64,000 bases of DNA from Rhodococcoides kyotonense (GCF_900188125.1 NZ_FZOW01000004.1:186001-250000); one strand, 5' to 3'; shown: positions 34,286-42,879, counted from the first letter of the stretch. Translations and numbers: made by a program. Notes: generated by a model not told the origin, from the letters alone.

Positions 34286-35367
34286 TGCGCGCCTCGTTCA
34301 TCCTGTCCCGACACGACCACAGCGTGGAAGCCGTCGGCGTCGAGCGGTCGTTCTCGACGCTGACGGACGCGGTCGACGCGGTCCGGTCCGGCGGAAGCGT
34401 CGTCGGCGCACTGCCGTTCGACGTCTCGGGCCCTCTGGCCCTCGTCGAGCCCACCGAGCTGGTCCGCACCGACGGCCCATGGTTTTCGGGAACCGCGCTG
34501 CCGCCGCTACCGACAGTGCATGTCGGACAGCAGCTACCGGCGTCGGACATGCATGTCGAGCGGGTGCGACGGCTCGTGGACTCGCTGCGGCAGGGTTCCG
34601 TGCAGAAGGTGGTGCTCGCGCGTGCACTCGAGCTTCTCGCGGACTCGCCGATCGACCCGCTCTCTCTGCTCGACGCACTCGTGCGCGCCGATCCGCTGGG
34701 CAACGGGTACAGCGTCGATCTGTCCGCGGCAGGCGGACGCTACGCGGGTAGACACCTCGTCGGCGCGAGTCCCGAGCTGCTGGTGCGTCGGCGCGGCCGG
34801 ACCGTGAGCTGTCACCCGTTCGCAGGTACCGCGGCACGAAGCTCGGACCCCACGACGGACGCCGCGATCGCCGAACGGCTCGCAGCGAGTGCGAAGGACC
34901 AGGCCGAACACCGATTCGTCGTCGACGAGATCCGCGCAGCGCTGGAGCCGTTGTGCTCCGAGGTGATCGTGCCCGACGCGCCCCAACTCAGCTCGACGCC
35001 GCAGCTGTGGCACCTGAGTTCGCCGATCACCGGGACCTTGCGCGAGACCGCAACGACAGCGCTGGACCTCGCGCTGGTGCTGCACCCGACCGCTGCCGTT
35101 GCCGGCGTTCCACGCGCCGCGGCCATGGAGACGATCGCCGACATCGAAGGCCCGCGCGGCTTCTACGCAGGCGCCGTCGGATGGACGGATCACGCAGGCG
35201 ACGGCGAGTGGATGGTGGCGATCAGATGCGCCGAGCTCGCCGCCGACGGTCTGTCGGCCGTCGCGACGGCGGGAGGAGGCATCGTGGAAGCCTCCGATCC
35301 CGACGCCGAACTCGCCGAGACGACAGCAAAATTCAGGACGATCTTGTCGGCGCTTCGCGCCTCGTGA
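34285..35367 (+). CDS. Isochorismate synthase
   Basis: 360-residue chorismate-utilising enzyme of the MenF/EntC/DhbC group: chorismate to isochorismate, Mg-dependent, for menaquinone or a catechol siderophore. Visible active-site segments: QKVVLARALEL (catalytic Lys), GASPELLVRR (catalytic Glu), CHPFAGTAARS, AEHRFVVDEI and FYAGAVGW. No other menaquinone or siderophore gene is adjacent, so the pathway cannot be settled here; in Rhodococcus-type genomes the lone gene usually serves menaquinone. Its stop codon lies inside the left arm of an inverted repeat. Confidence 0.87.
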   Translation: MRASFILSRHDHSVEAVGVERSFSTLTDAVDAVRSGGSVVGALPFDVSGPLALVEPTELVRTDGPWFSGTALPPLPTVHVGQQLPASDMHVERVRRLVDSLRQGSVQKVVLARALELLADSPIDPLSLLDALVRADPLGNGYSVDLSAAGGRYAGRHLVGASPELLVRRRGRTVSCHPFAGTAARSSDPTTDAAIAERLAASAKDQAEHRFVVDEIRAALEPLCSEVIVPDAPQLSSTPQLWHLSSPITGTLRETATTALDLALVLHPTAAVAGVPRAAAMETIADIEGPRGFYAGAVGWTDHAGDGEWMVAIRCAELAADGLSAVATAGGGIVEASDPDAELAETTAKFRTILSALRAS

Positions 35368-35403
35368 GTGAAAATGTATAGAGGGCTATACATTTTCACT
35401 CAC
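35364..35403. terminator. Inverted repeat between convergent genes (family member A)
   Basis: GTGAGTGAAAATGTATAG and its exact complement form 18-bp arms around AGGG. The inner hairpin is flanked by AAAA on one side and TTTT on the other, so it can act as an intrinsic terminator on either strand. It fills the gap between isochorismate synthase (+) and metZ (-), ending five bases before the metZ stop. Related elements lie at 42.88, 47.46 and 61.39 kb. Confidence 0.75.
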
Positions 35404-35408
35404 GACCG

Positions 35409-36629
35409 CTACTGAAGCGCCTGGGAGAGATCCCCGATCAGATCCTCGGTGTCCTCGAGACCCACGGAGATGCGCACGACCCCGTCCGAAAGACCCACTG
35501 CTGCACGGCCTTCGGGGCCCATGGCGCGGTGAGTCGTCGTCGCCGGGTGAGTGATGAGAGTTTTCGCGTCGCCGAGGTTGTTCGAGATGTCGATGACGCG
35601 CAACGCGTCGAGCAGCTCGAAGGCGCGCTTCTTGCCTTCGCCGTCGGGCGCGTCGAGCTCGAACGTGACGACGGTGCCGCCTCCCTCCATCTGCTTCTTC
35701 GCCAGCTCGTGCTGCGGATGAGATTCGAGGTACGGGTACTTGACCCACGACACCGCCGGGTGCGCTTCGAGGAACTTCGCGATCTCGAGCGCCGACTGCG
35801 TCGAATGCCGAACGCGCACAGGCATCGTCTCGAGTCCCTTGAGCAACGTCCACGCGTTGAACGGACTCAGCGCGGGACCGGTGTGCCGCATCAGCGTCTG
35901 CACCGGGCCGTCGATGTATTCCTTGCTACCGAGGATCGCGCCGCCGAGCACACGGCCCTGGCCGTCGATGTGCTTGGTCCCCGAGTAGACGACGACGTCT
36001 GCACCGAGCGCGAGACTGTTCTGCAGCAGCGGCGTCGCAAAGACGTTGTCCAGCACCACAGTTGCGCCTGCGGCATGCGCCAGCTCCGACACACGCTCGA
36101 CGTCGACGAGCGACTGCATCGGGTTCGACGGGGTCTCGAAGAACACGGCCGTCGTCGGAACCGACAGCGCCTCTTCCCACTGTGCGTTGTCCTCGCCGTC
36201 GACGAAGACGGTCTCGACGCCCCAGCGCGGCAGGATCTCGTTGCAGACGACGAAGCACGATCCGAACAGACTGCGCGCAGCGACCAATCGGTCACCGGCC
36301 TTCAGCAGTGCACCGAGCGCAACGAACACCGCGGACATGCCGCTCGACGTCCCGAAGCAGGCCTCGGCACCCTCGATCAGCCGCAGGCGCTCCTCGAACA
36401 TCCGAACCGTCGGATTGCCGTAGCGCGAGTAGACGAAATGGTCGATCTCACCGGTGAACGCCTGCTCCGCGGCACCCGCGCTCTCGTAGACGAAGCCGGA
36501 CGACAGGTAGAGCGCCTCGGCGTTCTCGTCGAACCCAGACCGCATCAGCCCGCCGCGAACACCCAGCGTGCCCTGGCCGACGCCCTCGGGCAACGGCTTG
36601 GAGAATCCACCACCAGTTGGGTTGCTCAT
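35409..36629 (-). CDS. metZ: O-succinylhomoserine sulfhydrylase
   Basis: 406-residue PLP enzyme of the Cys/Met-metabolism family, making homocysteine directly from O-succinylhomoserine and sulfide. Features: SRYGNPTVRMFEERL, the PLP phosphate-binding GTSSGMSAV, FETPSNPMQSLVDVE and VVYSGTKHIDGQGRVLGG, where the Lys of SGTKH is the Schiff-base lysine. The wording and length are those of mycobacterial/rhodococcal MetZ. It overlaps the rhodanese gene by four bases, as is usual in actinobacteria. Position after a taurine importer and TauD makes sense: released sulfite, once reduced, is used here. Confidence 0.92.
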   Translation of the reverse strand: MSNPTGGGFSKPLPEGVGQGTLGVRGGLMRSGFDENAEALYLSSGFVYESAGAAEQAFTGEIDHFVYSRYGNPTVRMFEERLRLIEGAEACFGTSSGMSAVFVALGALLKAGDRLVAARSLFGSCFVVCNEILPRWGVETVFVDGEDNAQWEEALSVPTTAVFFETPSNPMQSLVDVERVSELAHAAGATVVLDNVFATPLLQNSLALGADVVVYSGTKHIDGQGRVLGGAILGSKEYIDGPVQTLMRHTGPALSPFNAWTLLKGLETMPVRVRHSTQSALEIAKFLEAHPAVSWVKYPYLESHPQHELAKKQMEGGGTVVTFELDAPDGEGKKRAFELLDALRVIDISNNLGDAKTLITHPATTTHRAMGPEGRAAVGLSDGVVRISVGLEDTEDLIGDLSQALQ

Positions 36630-37039
36630 GACTGCCTCCACGGAAGTCCGACCGCACGCCAGCCGACGGCACCGCGGTGCCCGTCGGAATCCGTCGCACC
36701 TTCGAAGCCGTCGAGAACGTTGTACGACGGCCCGATGCCTGCTGCCGTCGCCGCCTCGGCTGCGCCGATGGAACGCTGGCCGGAGCGACACAGGAACACG
36801 ACGGGGCGTTCACCGTCGACACCTGCTTCCTTCAGCTGATCGACGAAATTGCCGTTGCGGGCACCGTTCGGGTAGCTGACCCACTCGATGAGGTGAGTCG
36901 GGCGCTCGATCGACGACGTGTCCGGCACTCCGACGTACTGCCATTCGGCATGCGTCCGGACGTCCACGAGGACTGCTTCGGGGTTGTCACGAAGTAGCTC
37001 CCACGCTGCTTGTGGGGTTATGTCACCTGCGTAAGTCAC
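36626..37039 (-). CDS. Rhodanese-like sulfurtransferase
   Basis: 137-residue single rhodanese domain. LVDVRTHAEWQYVGVPD is the CH2-type opening, and the active-site loop CRSGQRS carries the catalytic Cys that takes a persulfide. Predicted to move sulfane sulfur or handle sulfide for the coupled O-succinylhomoserine sulfhydrylase, with which it shares a four-base overlap. Cytosolic; no signal peptide. Confidence 0.9.
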   Translation of the reverse strand: MTYAGDITPQAAWELLRDNPEAVLVDVRTHAEWQYVGVPDTSSIERPTHLIEWVSYPNGARNGNFVDQLKEAGVDGERPVVFLCRSGQRSIGAAEAATAAGIGPSYNVLDGFEGATDSDGHRGAVGWRAVGLPWRQS

Positions 37040-37051
37040 GCGAACAGCCTT

Positions 37052-37579
37052 TCATACATTGCAGACCAGCCACTTGTCGTCTTCCCGGACGAACTTCCAT
37101 TGCTCGGTCGACGTCTCACCGGACTTCTCCAGCTTCGTCGGCACGGTCACGATGCCGCGATCACCGTTGATCTCGTAGTCGGTCGGGGCACCGTCGACGA
37201 CGATCTTGCCGCTCTTCTCGACTTCGGCAACCCGAGCGGCGTTGTAGTCGGCGTCCGACCCGGTGATGATGCTGTTCACCTGCTGCTCGCAGGTGGATGC
37301 ACGAAGAGCATCTGCATCGCCGGAGTTCTGGGCGTCGACGAACTCGGTGATGCTGTCGGTCAGCAGCTGCGCCTGAGTGACGTTGTTCTCCGCGGGAGCG
37401 AATCTCGACGCCGCGAAGATTGCCACCAGAATCACCGCGACGATTCCGACGGCCAGCAGGAACGGCCACGCCGTGGCAGGGCGACGCTCTCCTGCCTCGG
37501 CGGCAGCTGCGGAAGCATTGTTCTGCGCTTCCTCACGACTGTCGACCCACTGCTGCCTTCGTTCACGCCACGACGCCAT
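37052..37579 (-). CDS. Single-pass membrane protein with extracytoplasmic NTF2-like domain (Rv0361-like)
   Basis: 175 residues: a charged cytoplasmic N-tail (MASWRERRQQWVDSREEAQ), one transmembrane helix (WPFLLAVGIVAVILVAIFAA, residues about 38-58), then an extracytoplasmic domain with two Cys (ASTCEQQ and the C-terminal WLVCNV) that could pair. The tail resembles the protein at 60.8 kb, which ends ETWKVC, and both look like the mycobacterial DUF4878/Rv0361 group. Function unknown. It sits 12 bases before the rhodanese and 29 bases after TauD, so it may be co-transcribed with the sulfur genes. Confidence 0.75.
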   Translation of the reverse strand: MASWRERRQQWVDSREEAQNNASAAAAEAGERRPATAWPFLLAVGIVAVILVAIFAASRFAPAENNVTQAQLLTDSITEFVDAQNSGDADALRASTCEQQVNSIITGSDADYNAARVAEVEKSGKIVVDGAPTDYEINGDRGIVTVPTKLEKSGETSTEQWKFVREDDKWLVCNV

Positions 37580-37608
37580 ACGGTCGATTCTTCCCCGCCG
37601 AAGAACCG

Positions 37609-38475
37609 CTACTGCTGCTGGGGTCCCACCGGGATGTCGCCGCGCAGCGTGATTCGGTGCATCTTGCGATGCTCGGTGCCGTAATCGCGATTGGCGTAGT
37701 GGGACGTGCTGCGGTTGTCCCACAGCACCAGGTCGCCGAGACGCCAGCGGTGGCGGACCACGTGCTCCGGCTTCGTCAGATGCGCGTACAGGAAGTCGAG
37801 GATGCCGCGGCTCTCCGCCTCGGACACCCCGACGATGTGCGACGTGAAACCAGGATTGACGAAGATGCCCTTGCGTCCCGTCTCCGGGTGCACCCGAACA
37901 ACAGGATGTTCGACGGGTACCAGCGCCGTCACCTCCTTGCCGTCCCACACGTTGCCCTTGCCCCCACGGTTCTGCGCCAGGTAGTAGCCGAACTCGCGGT
38001 TGCCGTCGTGTACAGCGCTGAGCTGGTCGATCATCTGCCGAACCGGCGCCGACAGCGACTCGTACGCGAGCTGGCTGTCGGCCCAGTTGGTGTCACCACC
38101 ATGCGGAGGAAGAACGACGGGTCGCAGAATCGAGCCCATCGGCGGACGCTGCATGAACGTCACGTCGGTGTGCCAGACGTCGGCGAACCCGTTGTCCTGG
38201 CTGTCGAGGGCATAGACCTCGGCGGCGACGTCACCACTGTGGTGAACCGGATGCCCGGCCGTCAGTTCACCGAGTCTGCGGCCGAAGTCGATCTGTCCGG
38301 CATCGTCGATCGACTGTCCGCGCAGCACGAGAACCTTGTGCTCGACGAGGGCGTCACGAACGGCACGAATCTCGGCATCGGACGCCGATGCGACATCGAG
38401 ACCGATCACCTCGGCACCGAAGCTCGGTCCGAACTTGTCGACGGTCAGAGCAACCGCGGTTTCTACAGTGGTCAT
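37609..38475 (-). CDS. TauD/AtsK-family alpha-ketoglutarate-dependent dioxygenase
   Basis: 288-residue Fe(II)/2-oxoglutarate oxygenase. The facial triad is visible as His102 and Asp104 in WHTDVTFM and His259 in STSHYANRDYG, with 2-oxoglutarate-binding Arg in HRKMHRITLRGD (about 270/274). The C-terminal layout matches E. coli TauD closely. It oxidises taurine or an alkyl sulfonate/sulfate ester, releasing sulfite or sulfate. It follows its importer genes, an arrangement equivalent to tauABCD. The exact substrate (taurine, sulfonate or sulfate ester) cannot be fixed from sequence. Confidence 0.9.
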   Translation of the reverse strand: MTTVETAVALTVDKFGPSFGAEVIGLDVASASDAEIRAVRDALVEHKVLVLRGQSIDDAGQIDFGRRLGELTAGHPVHHSGDVAAEVYALDSQDNGFADVWHTDVTFMQRPPMGSILRPVVLPPHGGDTNWADSQLAYESLSAPVRQMIDQLSAVHDGNREFGYYLAQNRGGKGNVWDGKEVTALVPVEHPVVRVHPETGRKGIFVNPGFTSHIVGVSEAESRGILDFLYAHLTKPEHVVRHRWRLGDLVLWDNRSTSHYANRDYGTEHRKMHRITLRGDIPVGPQQQ

Positions 38476-38486
38476 CTTTCCTCCTT

Positions 38487-39302
38487 CTATGCTGCTGCGG
38501 CTTTGACTGCGTGACCGACTTCGGCACGCAACGCTGCGAATTCCGGTGAGCCTCGCAGCTCATCGGCGTCGACCCCGCTACGAGGCAGGTCGACGGGAAT
38601 ATCGAGGGCCACGCGGCCCGGGCGCTGAGTCAGCACGACGATCCTCGAGCCGAGGAACGCGGCCTCGTCGGCGCTGTGCGTGACGAAGACGGACGTGCGT
38701 CCGGATTCGGCACTCACCGTGCGCAGGTCTTCCTGCAACCGCTCGCGCGTCAACGCGTCGAGCGCCGCGAACGGCTCGTCGAGCAGCAGCAACGACGTCT
38801 CCGCCGCCAGCGCACGGGCGATCGCGACGCGTTGCTGCTGGCCGCCGGAAATCTCCCAGATCTTGCGATCCGCGGTACCTTCCAGGCCGACGCGAGCGAG
38901 CAACTCGTCGCGCCGTCGCGACCGATCGTTCTTGCCGACTCCGGCATACTTCAGAGCGAGTTCGACGTTGCCGCCCACGCTCTTCCACGGGAACAGACGC
39001 GGCTGCTGGAACACGACCCCGGACGTCAGGCCCGGTGTCGGATTCGTTCCTGACACGAGAACGCTTCCGTCCGTTGCCGATTCGAATCCTGCGATCAACC
39101 GCAGCAGCGTGCTCTTGCCGCAGCCCGACGCGCCGACGAGGACGAGGAACTCACCCGGCGGCACCGTCAGATCCACGGGACCGAGTGCCGTCACGGCATC
39201 GCTGCCGCTGCCGTAGATGTGCGAGACGCTGTCGATGCGGATGGAACCGTCGAGAGCTGTCTTGGTCTCAGTCTGTAAGGCTGTGTCAGTCTGTGAGGAC
39301 AC
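38487..39302 (-). CDS. ABC transporter ATP-binding protein, TauB/SsuB type
   Basis: 271-residue ATPase. Walker A GASGCGKST, Q-loop VVFQQPRLFPWKSV, signature ISGGQQQR and Walker B LLLLDEPFAALDALTR are as in TauB, with the H-loop VTHSADEAAFLG. The GTG start at 39302 overlaps the binding-protein gene by 17 bases. The N-tail of about 20 Thr/Gln-rich residues is unusual and may be partly untranslated. Drives the sulfonate/taurine importer. Confidence 0.9.
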   Translation of the reverse strand: MSSQTDTALQTETKTALDGSIRIDSVSHIYGSGSDAVTALGPVDLTVPPGEFLVLVGASGCGKSTLLRLIAGFESATDGSVLVSGTNPTPGLTSGVVFQQPRLFPWKSVGGNVELALKYAGVGKNDRSRRRDELLARVGLEGTADRKIWEISGGQQQRVAIARALAAETSLLLLDEPFAALDALTRERLQEDLRTVSAESGRTSVFVTHSADEAAFLGSRIVVLTQRPGRVALDIPVDLPRSGVDADELRGSPEFAALRAEVGHAVKAAAA

Positions 39303-40314
39303 CGGGCAGTCCCTTCGTGTAGATCGCGTCCTGGAAGGTCTGGAGCGGCGCGGCGGCGTCGATCTGGTTCTGCGACGCGAGGAACTCCGACGCACTCTGC
39401 AGGTTGACCGCGATGTTGCCGACGGACCCTTCGGTGCCTAGCCACTCGGGCGACGTCAGCTCCTCGGGCGTCAGAAACACACCCTGGCTGAGCTGGTTGG
39501 CTGCCTCGTCCTGCGTGATGCCGATCTCGGCGGCGACGGCCTTGGCAGCGGCGTCGGGGTCGTCGGCGATGGTGGTCAGCGCACGCGTCTCGACCTTGCG
39601 CCACGCGTCGACTGCGTCGGAGTGCTCGTTCGCGAACGCCGTCGAGACGACACCGAGATCGAGGGTCGGCTTTCCTGCGGTCGCCAGCTCGCGGCTCGCG
39701 ATGAGCGTCGTGCCGGTCTTGCGCAGCTCGTCGAGCGTCGGGAGCCAGGTGTAGACGGCATCGACGTCGCCGCGTTCCCATGCCGCCAACGAGGCCTGTG
39801 GCTGCAGGTCGACGAGATTCACGTCCGACGCGCTCAGCCCGGCCTGCTCCAACGCGGCGAGCAGGCTGTAATGCGCGGTCGACGCGAATGCCGTGCCGAT
39901 GCGCTTGCCTCGGAGGCCTGCAACGTCGGTGATGCCGGTTTCGTTGCGTGCGACGAGCGCCTCGTTGTCACCGGCTACGTCGAGCACGAACGCAACCTGG
40001 TACGGAATGTTCAGTGGCGCAGACAATCCGCGCGCGACGGGGCTGGATCCGATCGCACCGAAGTCGAGTTCGCCTGCGATGAACGCGGTGTTGATGTCGG
40101 CGCCCGAGTCGAACTTGGTCCACTTGATGTTGTAGTCCGGAAGCGCCTCTTCGAGCCACCCGTTGTTCTTCACGACGAGATCGCCACTCGGAAAAGACTG
40201 GTACGCAATACGAATGGTGGGCTTGCTGTCGTCGCTGTTCGAGTTGTCGACGGCGCAGCCGGTGACTGCGAGCGCTCCGAGAGCGAACGAGGCAATCAGA
40301 CGAGTCAACTTCAT
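39286..40314 (-). CDS. Sulfonate/taurine ABC transporter substrate-binding lipoprotein (TauA/SsuA-like)
   Basis: 342-residue lipoprotein with signal peptide and lipobox AVTGC (Cys 20). It has an SsuA/TauA-type fold: IRIAYQSFPSGDLVVKNNGW, DFGAIGSSPVARGL, GKRIGTAFASTAHYSLLAAL and DAVYTWLPTLDEL. TauA recognition is suggested by the downstream TauD gene. Overlaps the permease stop by four bases. Confidence 0.9.
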   Translation of the reverse strand: MKLTRLIASFALGALAVTGCAVDNSNSDDSKPTIRIAYQSFPSGDLVVKNNGWLEEALPDYNIKWTKFDSGADINTAFIAGELDFGAIGSSPVARGLSAPLNIPYQVAFVLDVAGDNEALVARNETGITDVAGLRGKRIGTAFASTAHYSLLAALEQAGLSASDVNLVDLQPQASLAAWERGDVDAVYTWLPTLDELRKTGTTLIASRELATAGKPTLDLGVVSTAFANEHSDAVDAWRKVETRALTTIADDPDAAAKAVAAEIGITQDEAANQLSQGVFLTPEELTSPEWLGTEGSVGNIAVNLQSASEFLASQNQIDAAAPLQTFQDAIYTKGLPGVLTD

Positions 40315-41171
40315 ATCTTTCCCCTCCAGGGAACTACGCGGCGCTCGAGCGCACGCAACAGGCCGTCGATGACGAGACCCGAGATGCCGATGGCGAAGAT
40401 GCCGACGAGCACGACGGGGGTGTTGTTGTAATTGCTGGCATCCTTGACTGCGCCGCCGATGCCGGGAAGACCGTTGAACAGTTCGGCCGCAACGACCGAA
40501 GAATAGGCGATACCGACAGAAAGCCTTATGCCGGTGAAGGTTTCGGGAAGTGCCGACGGGATGACGACGTCGCGAATCACGTCTTTCCTACTGGCACCGA
40601 GGGCGCGCGCCGCCTCGACGAGGCCCACGGGAGCGGCGAGCACTGCTGCCGTCGTCGCCACTGCTGCCGGCGGCAACGCCGCCAACGCGAGCAGCGTGAC
40701 CTTGGGAGCCTCGTCGATACCGAGCCAGATGACGAGAAGGAAGAAGTACGCCAGCGGCGGCAATGCACGCAGGAACGTCAACCACGGCTCGAGAACCGCG
40801 CGAACCCACGTGACGGTTCCCATCGCCAGGCCCAATGCGACACCGAGCGCGATGCCGATCAGGACGCCGGCGAACACGCGTCGCAGCGTCATGTAGAGGT
40901 GTTCCCACAGGAGATACCCCTGGTAGCCGCGCACGCCGTCGTGCGTCGTCGAGAAATCGACGAACGCTGCCCAGACGGTGCTCGGATAGGGAACGAAGGT
41001 CTCGTTCCACACTCCGCTCGACGCCGCGAGCTGCCAGAGGCCGACGAACACGACGAGCGAGACGACGGGAAGGCCGATGGTGGTCAGGTAGGTGTTGCCT
41101 CGGCGAGCAGATGCTCGAGGAGGCTTGGAACGAACGGGATCGTCGGGAACGATCTCGACGGCAGTGGACAT
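40311..41171 (-). CDS. ABC transporter permease, TauC/SsuC type
   Basis: 286-residue inner-membrane permease. The N-tail is basic. The EAA-type loop LVEAARALGASRKDVIRDVVIP and the C-terminal segments (IAYSSVVAAELFNGLPGIGG, LRALERRVVPWRGK) are typical of TauC. The ATG at 41171 has only a modest GAGAG site, and a pyrimidine-rich stretch (TTCTCCTTCTCC) upstream could pair with it. A Cys-rich leader ORF ends about 105 bases upstream. First structural gene of the taurine operon. Confidence 0.89.
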   Translation of the reverse strand: MSTAVEIVPDDPVRSKPPRASARRGNTYLTTIGLPVVSLVVFVGLWQLAASSGVWNETFVPYPSTVWAAFVDFSTTHDGVRGYQGYLLWEHLYMTLRRVFAGVLIGIALGVALGLAMGTVTWVRAVLEPWLTFLRALPPLAYFFLLVIWLGIDEAPKVTLLALAALPPAAVATTAAVLAAPVGLVEAARALGASRKDVIRDVVIPSALPETFTGIRLSVGIAYSSVVAAELFNGLPGIGGAVKDASNYNNTPVVLVGIFAIGISGLVIDGLLRALERRVVPWRGKI

Positions 41172-41275
41172 GGCGTCACTCTCGCGGGCGATGGATGCAG
41201 CCCGGCGCACGGCGCGGCGGGACTGTGGAGAAGGAGAACGGGCCTTGAATCAGGCCGGAAGTGCCTCGGGTGTGG

Positions 41276-41350
41276 TCACCGACAACACGTGGTGGTGCAG
41301 GTACGGCAGAAGTCGACGGCGAGTCGCCGGACCAGGAATGTCGTATGCAC
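41276..41350 (-). CDS. Cysteine-rich leader peptide
   Basis: 24-residue ORF with GTG start (VHTTFL then VRRLAVDFCRTCTTTCCR), Cys at 15, 18, 22 and 23. It is exactly the same length as the leader at 24.9 kb and keeps the R-R-L-x-V-D-L/F-C-R core, placing it in the same family. Here no SAM riboswitch precedes it. Between its stop and the permease start lie a small hairpin (GGCCT-gattc-AAGGCC) and a pyrimidine tract, both potential parts of an attenuator. Stalling at four Cys codons in nine would report cysteine shortage. Confidence 0.72.
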   Translation of the reverse strand: MHTTFLVRRLAVDFCRTCTTTCCR

Positions 41351-41516
41351 GATGCAATTCCTACCTGATTAAGGGGAATAGCTCAAGTCCCGGAGGCTGT
41401 GGAGACTGCGGAAGGTCCGACGTAGCCTGGAACCAAGACCACCAGCCCAGATCAGGTAATGCTTAATTTATGCTGGGGTGTCCGTACTTTTCGTCGACGA
41501 AGGTAGTTCGCTGCAC
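41351..41516. promoter_or_regulatory. Divergent promoter region, taurine operon / fprA
   Basis: This stretch must carry both promoters. On the plus strand TAATTT (41464-41469) or TATGCT just after fits a -10 for fprA. On the minus strand TTGAGC and TAGGAA 17 bases apart precede the leader ORF but the -10 is imperfect. TACCTGAT (41362-41369) and ATCAGGTA (41453-41460) are mirror-image half-sites at the two ends of the region, perhaps for one regulator acting on both genes. Nothing else is seen. Confidence 0.4.
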
Positions 41517-42878
41517 ATGACTGATCAGACTCGTCCACTCCGCGTCGCTATCGTCGGCGCAGGACCAGCCGGCATCTACGCCGCCGACGCACTCATGAAG
41601 TCCGACACAGATGTCAGTATCGACCTGTTCGAACGCATGCCCGCACCCTTCGGCCTCATCCGATACGGCGTCGCACCCGACCACCCCCGCATCAAGGGCA
41701 TCATCACCGCCCTGCACAAAGTCCTCGACAAGCCCCAGGTCCGCCTCCTCGGCAACATCGACTACGGCACCGACATCACCCTCGAAGACCTCCGCCGTTT
41801 CTACGACGCCGTCATCTTCTCCACCGGCGCCAACGCCGACCGCGACCTGAAGATCCCCGGCATCGACCTCGACGGCAGCTACGGCGCCGCCGACTTCGTC
41901 TCCTGGTACGACGGCCACCCCGACGTCCCCCGCACCTGGCCCCTCGACGCCGAGAAGGTTGCCGTCCTCGGCGTCGGCAACGTCGCCCTCGACGTCGCAC
42001 GCGTCCTCGCCAAGACCGGCGACGAACTGCTCCCCACCGAGATCCCCGCCAACGTCTACGAAGGACTCAAAGCCAACAAAGCCGTCGAAGTCCACGTCTT
42101 CGGCCGCCGCGGACCCGCACAAGCCAAGTTCACGCCACTGGAACTGCGCGAGCTCGACCACTCCCCGACCATCGAAGTCATCGTCGCCCCCGAGGACATC
42201 GACTACGACGAAGGCTCCGAAGCCGCCCGCCGCGGCTCCAAGCAGGTCGACATGGTCGCCAACACCCTTCAGGACTGGGCCATCCGCGACGTCGGCAACC
42301 GCCCCCACAAGCTGTTCCTGCACTTCTTCGAATCCCCCACCGAGATCCTCGGCGACGACGGCAAGGTCGTCGGCCTGCGCACCGAACGCACCGAACTCGA
42401 CGGCACCGGCAACGTCCGCGGCACCGGCACCTACAACGACTGGGACGTCCAAGCCGTCTACCGCGCCGTCGGCTACCTCAGCCAGAACATCAAATCCCTG
42501 CCGTTCGACGAGCAGGCAGGCACCATCCCCAACGAAGCCGGACGCGTCCAGGAGAACGGCGCCCACGTGCCCGGAACCTACGTCACCGGCTGGATCAAAC
42601 GCGGACCCGTCGGCCTCATCGGCCACACCAAGGGCGACGCCAACGAAACCGTCGCCTGCCTGCTCGAAGACGCACCCACCTTCGACGGCGCGACCGAGCC
42701 CGCCGAACAAGCCGTCGTCGACTTCCTCGAAGGCAAGCAAGTCCCCTTCACCACCTGGGACGGCTGGTACCGCCTCGACGCCCACGAACGCTCCCTCGGC
42801 GAACCCGAAGGCCGCGAACGCGTCAAGGTCGTCGAGCGTCACGACATGCTGAAGGCGTCCGAGCCCGATAAGGCGTAA
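41517..42878 (+). CDS. fprA: NADPH-ferredoxin reductase, FprA-like (adrenodoxin reductase family)
   Basis: 453-residue flavoprotein. FAD motif VAIVGAGPAGIYAADAL at the N-terminus, RYGVAPDHPRIKGI, the NADPH motif VAVLGVGNVALDVARVLAK, and the C-terminal GWIKRGPVGLIGHTKGDANET, which is diagnostic of mycobacterial FprA/adrenodoxin reductases. It passes electrons from NADPH to ferredoxin, feeding P450s, sulfite reductase or Fe-S assembly. Codon third positions are unusually C-rich across the middle of the gene compared with neighbours, so the opposite strand is also open for about 1.4 kb. ATG at 41517 is preferred over an upstream in-frame ATG by family alignment. Confidence 0.93.
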   Translation: MTDQTRPLRVAIVGAGPAGIYAADALMKSDTDVSIDLFERMPAPFGLIRYGVAPDHPRIKGIITALHKVLDKPQVRLLGNIDYGTDITLEDLRRFYDAVIFSTGANADRDLKIPGIDLDGSYGAADFVSWYDGHPDVPRTWPLDAEKVAVLGVGNVALDVARVLAKTGDELLPTEIPANVYEGLKANKAVEVHVFGRRGPAQAKFTPLELRELDHSPTIEVIVAPEDIDYDEGSEAARRGSKQVDMVANTLQDWAIRDVGNRPHKLFLHFFESPTEILGDDGKVVGLRTERTELDGTGNVRGTGTYNDWDVQAVYRAVGYLSQNIKSLPFDEQAGTIPNEAGRVQENGAHVPGTYVTGWIKRGPVGLIGHTKGDANETVACLLEDAPTFDGATEPAEQAVVDFLEGKQVPFTTWDGWYRLDAHERSLGEPEGRERVKVVERHDMLKASEPDKA

Positions 42879-42879
42879 C

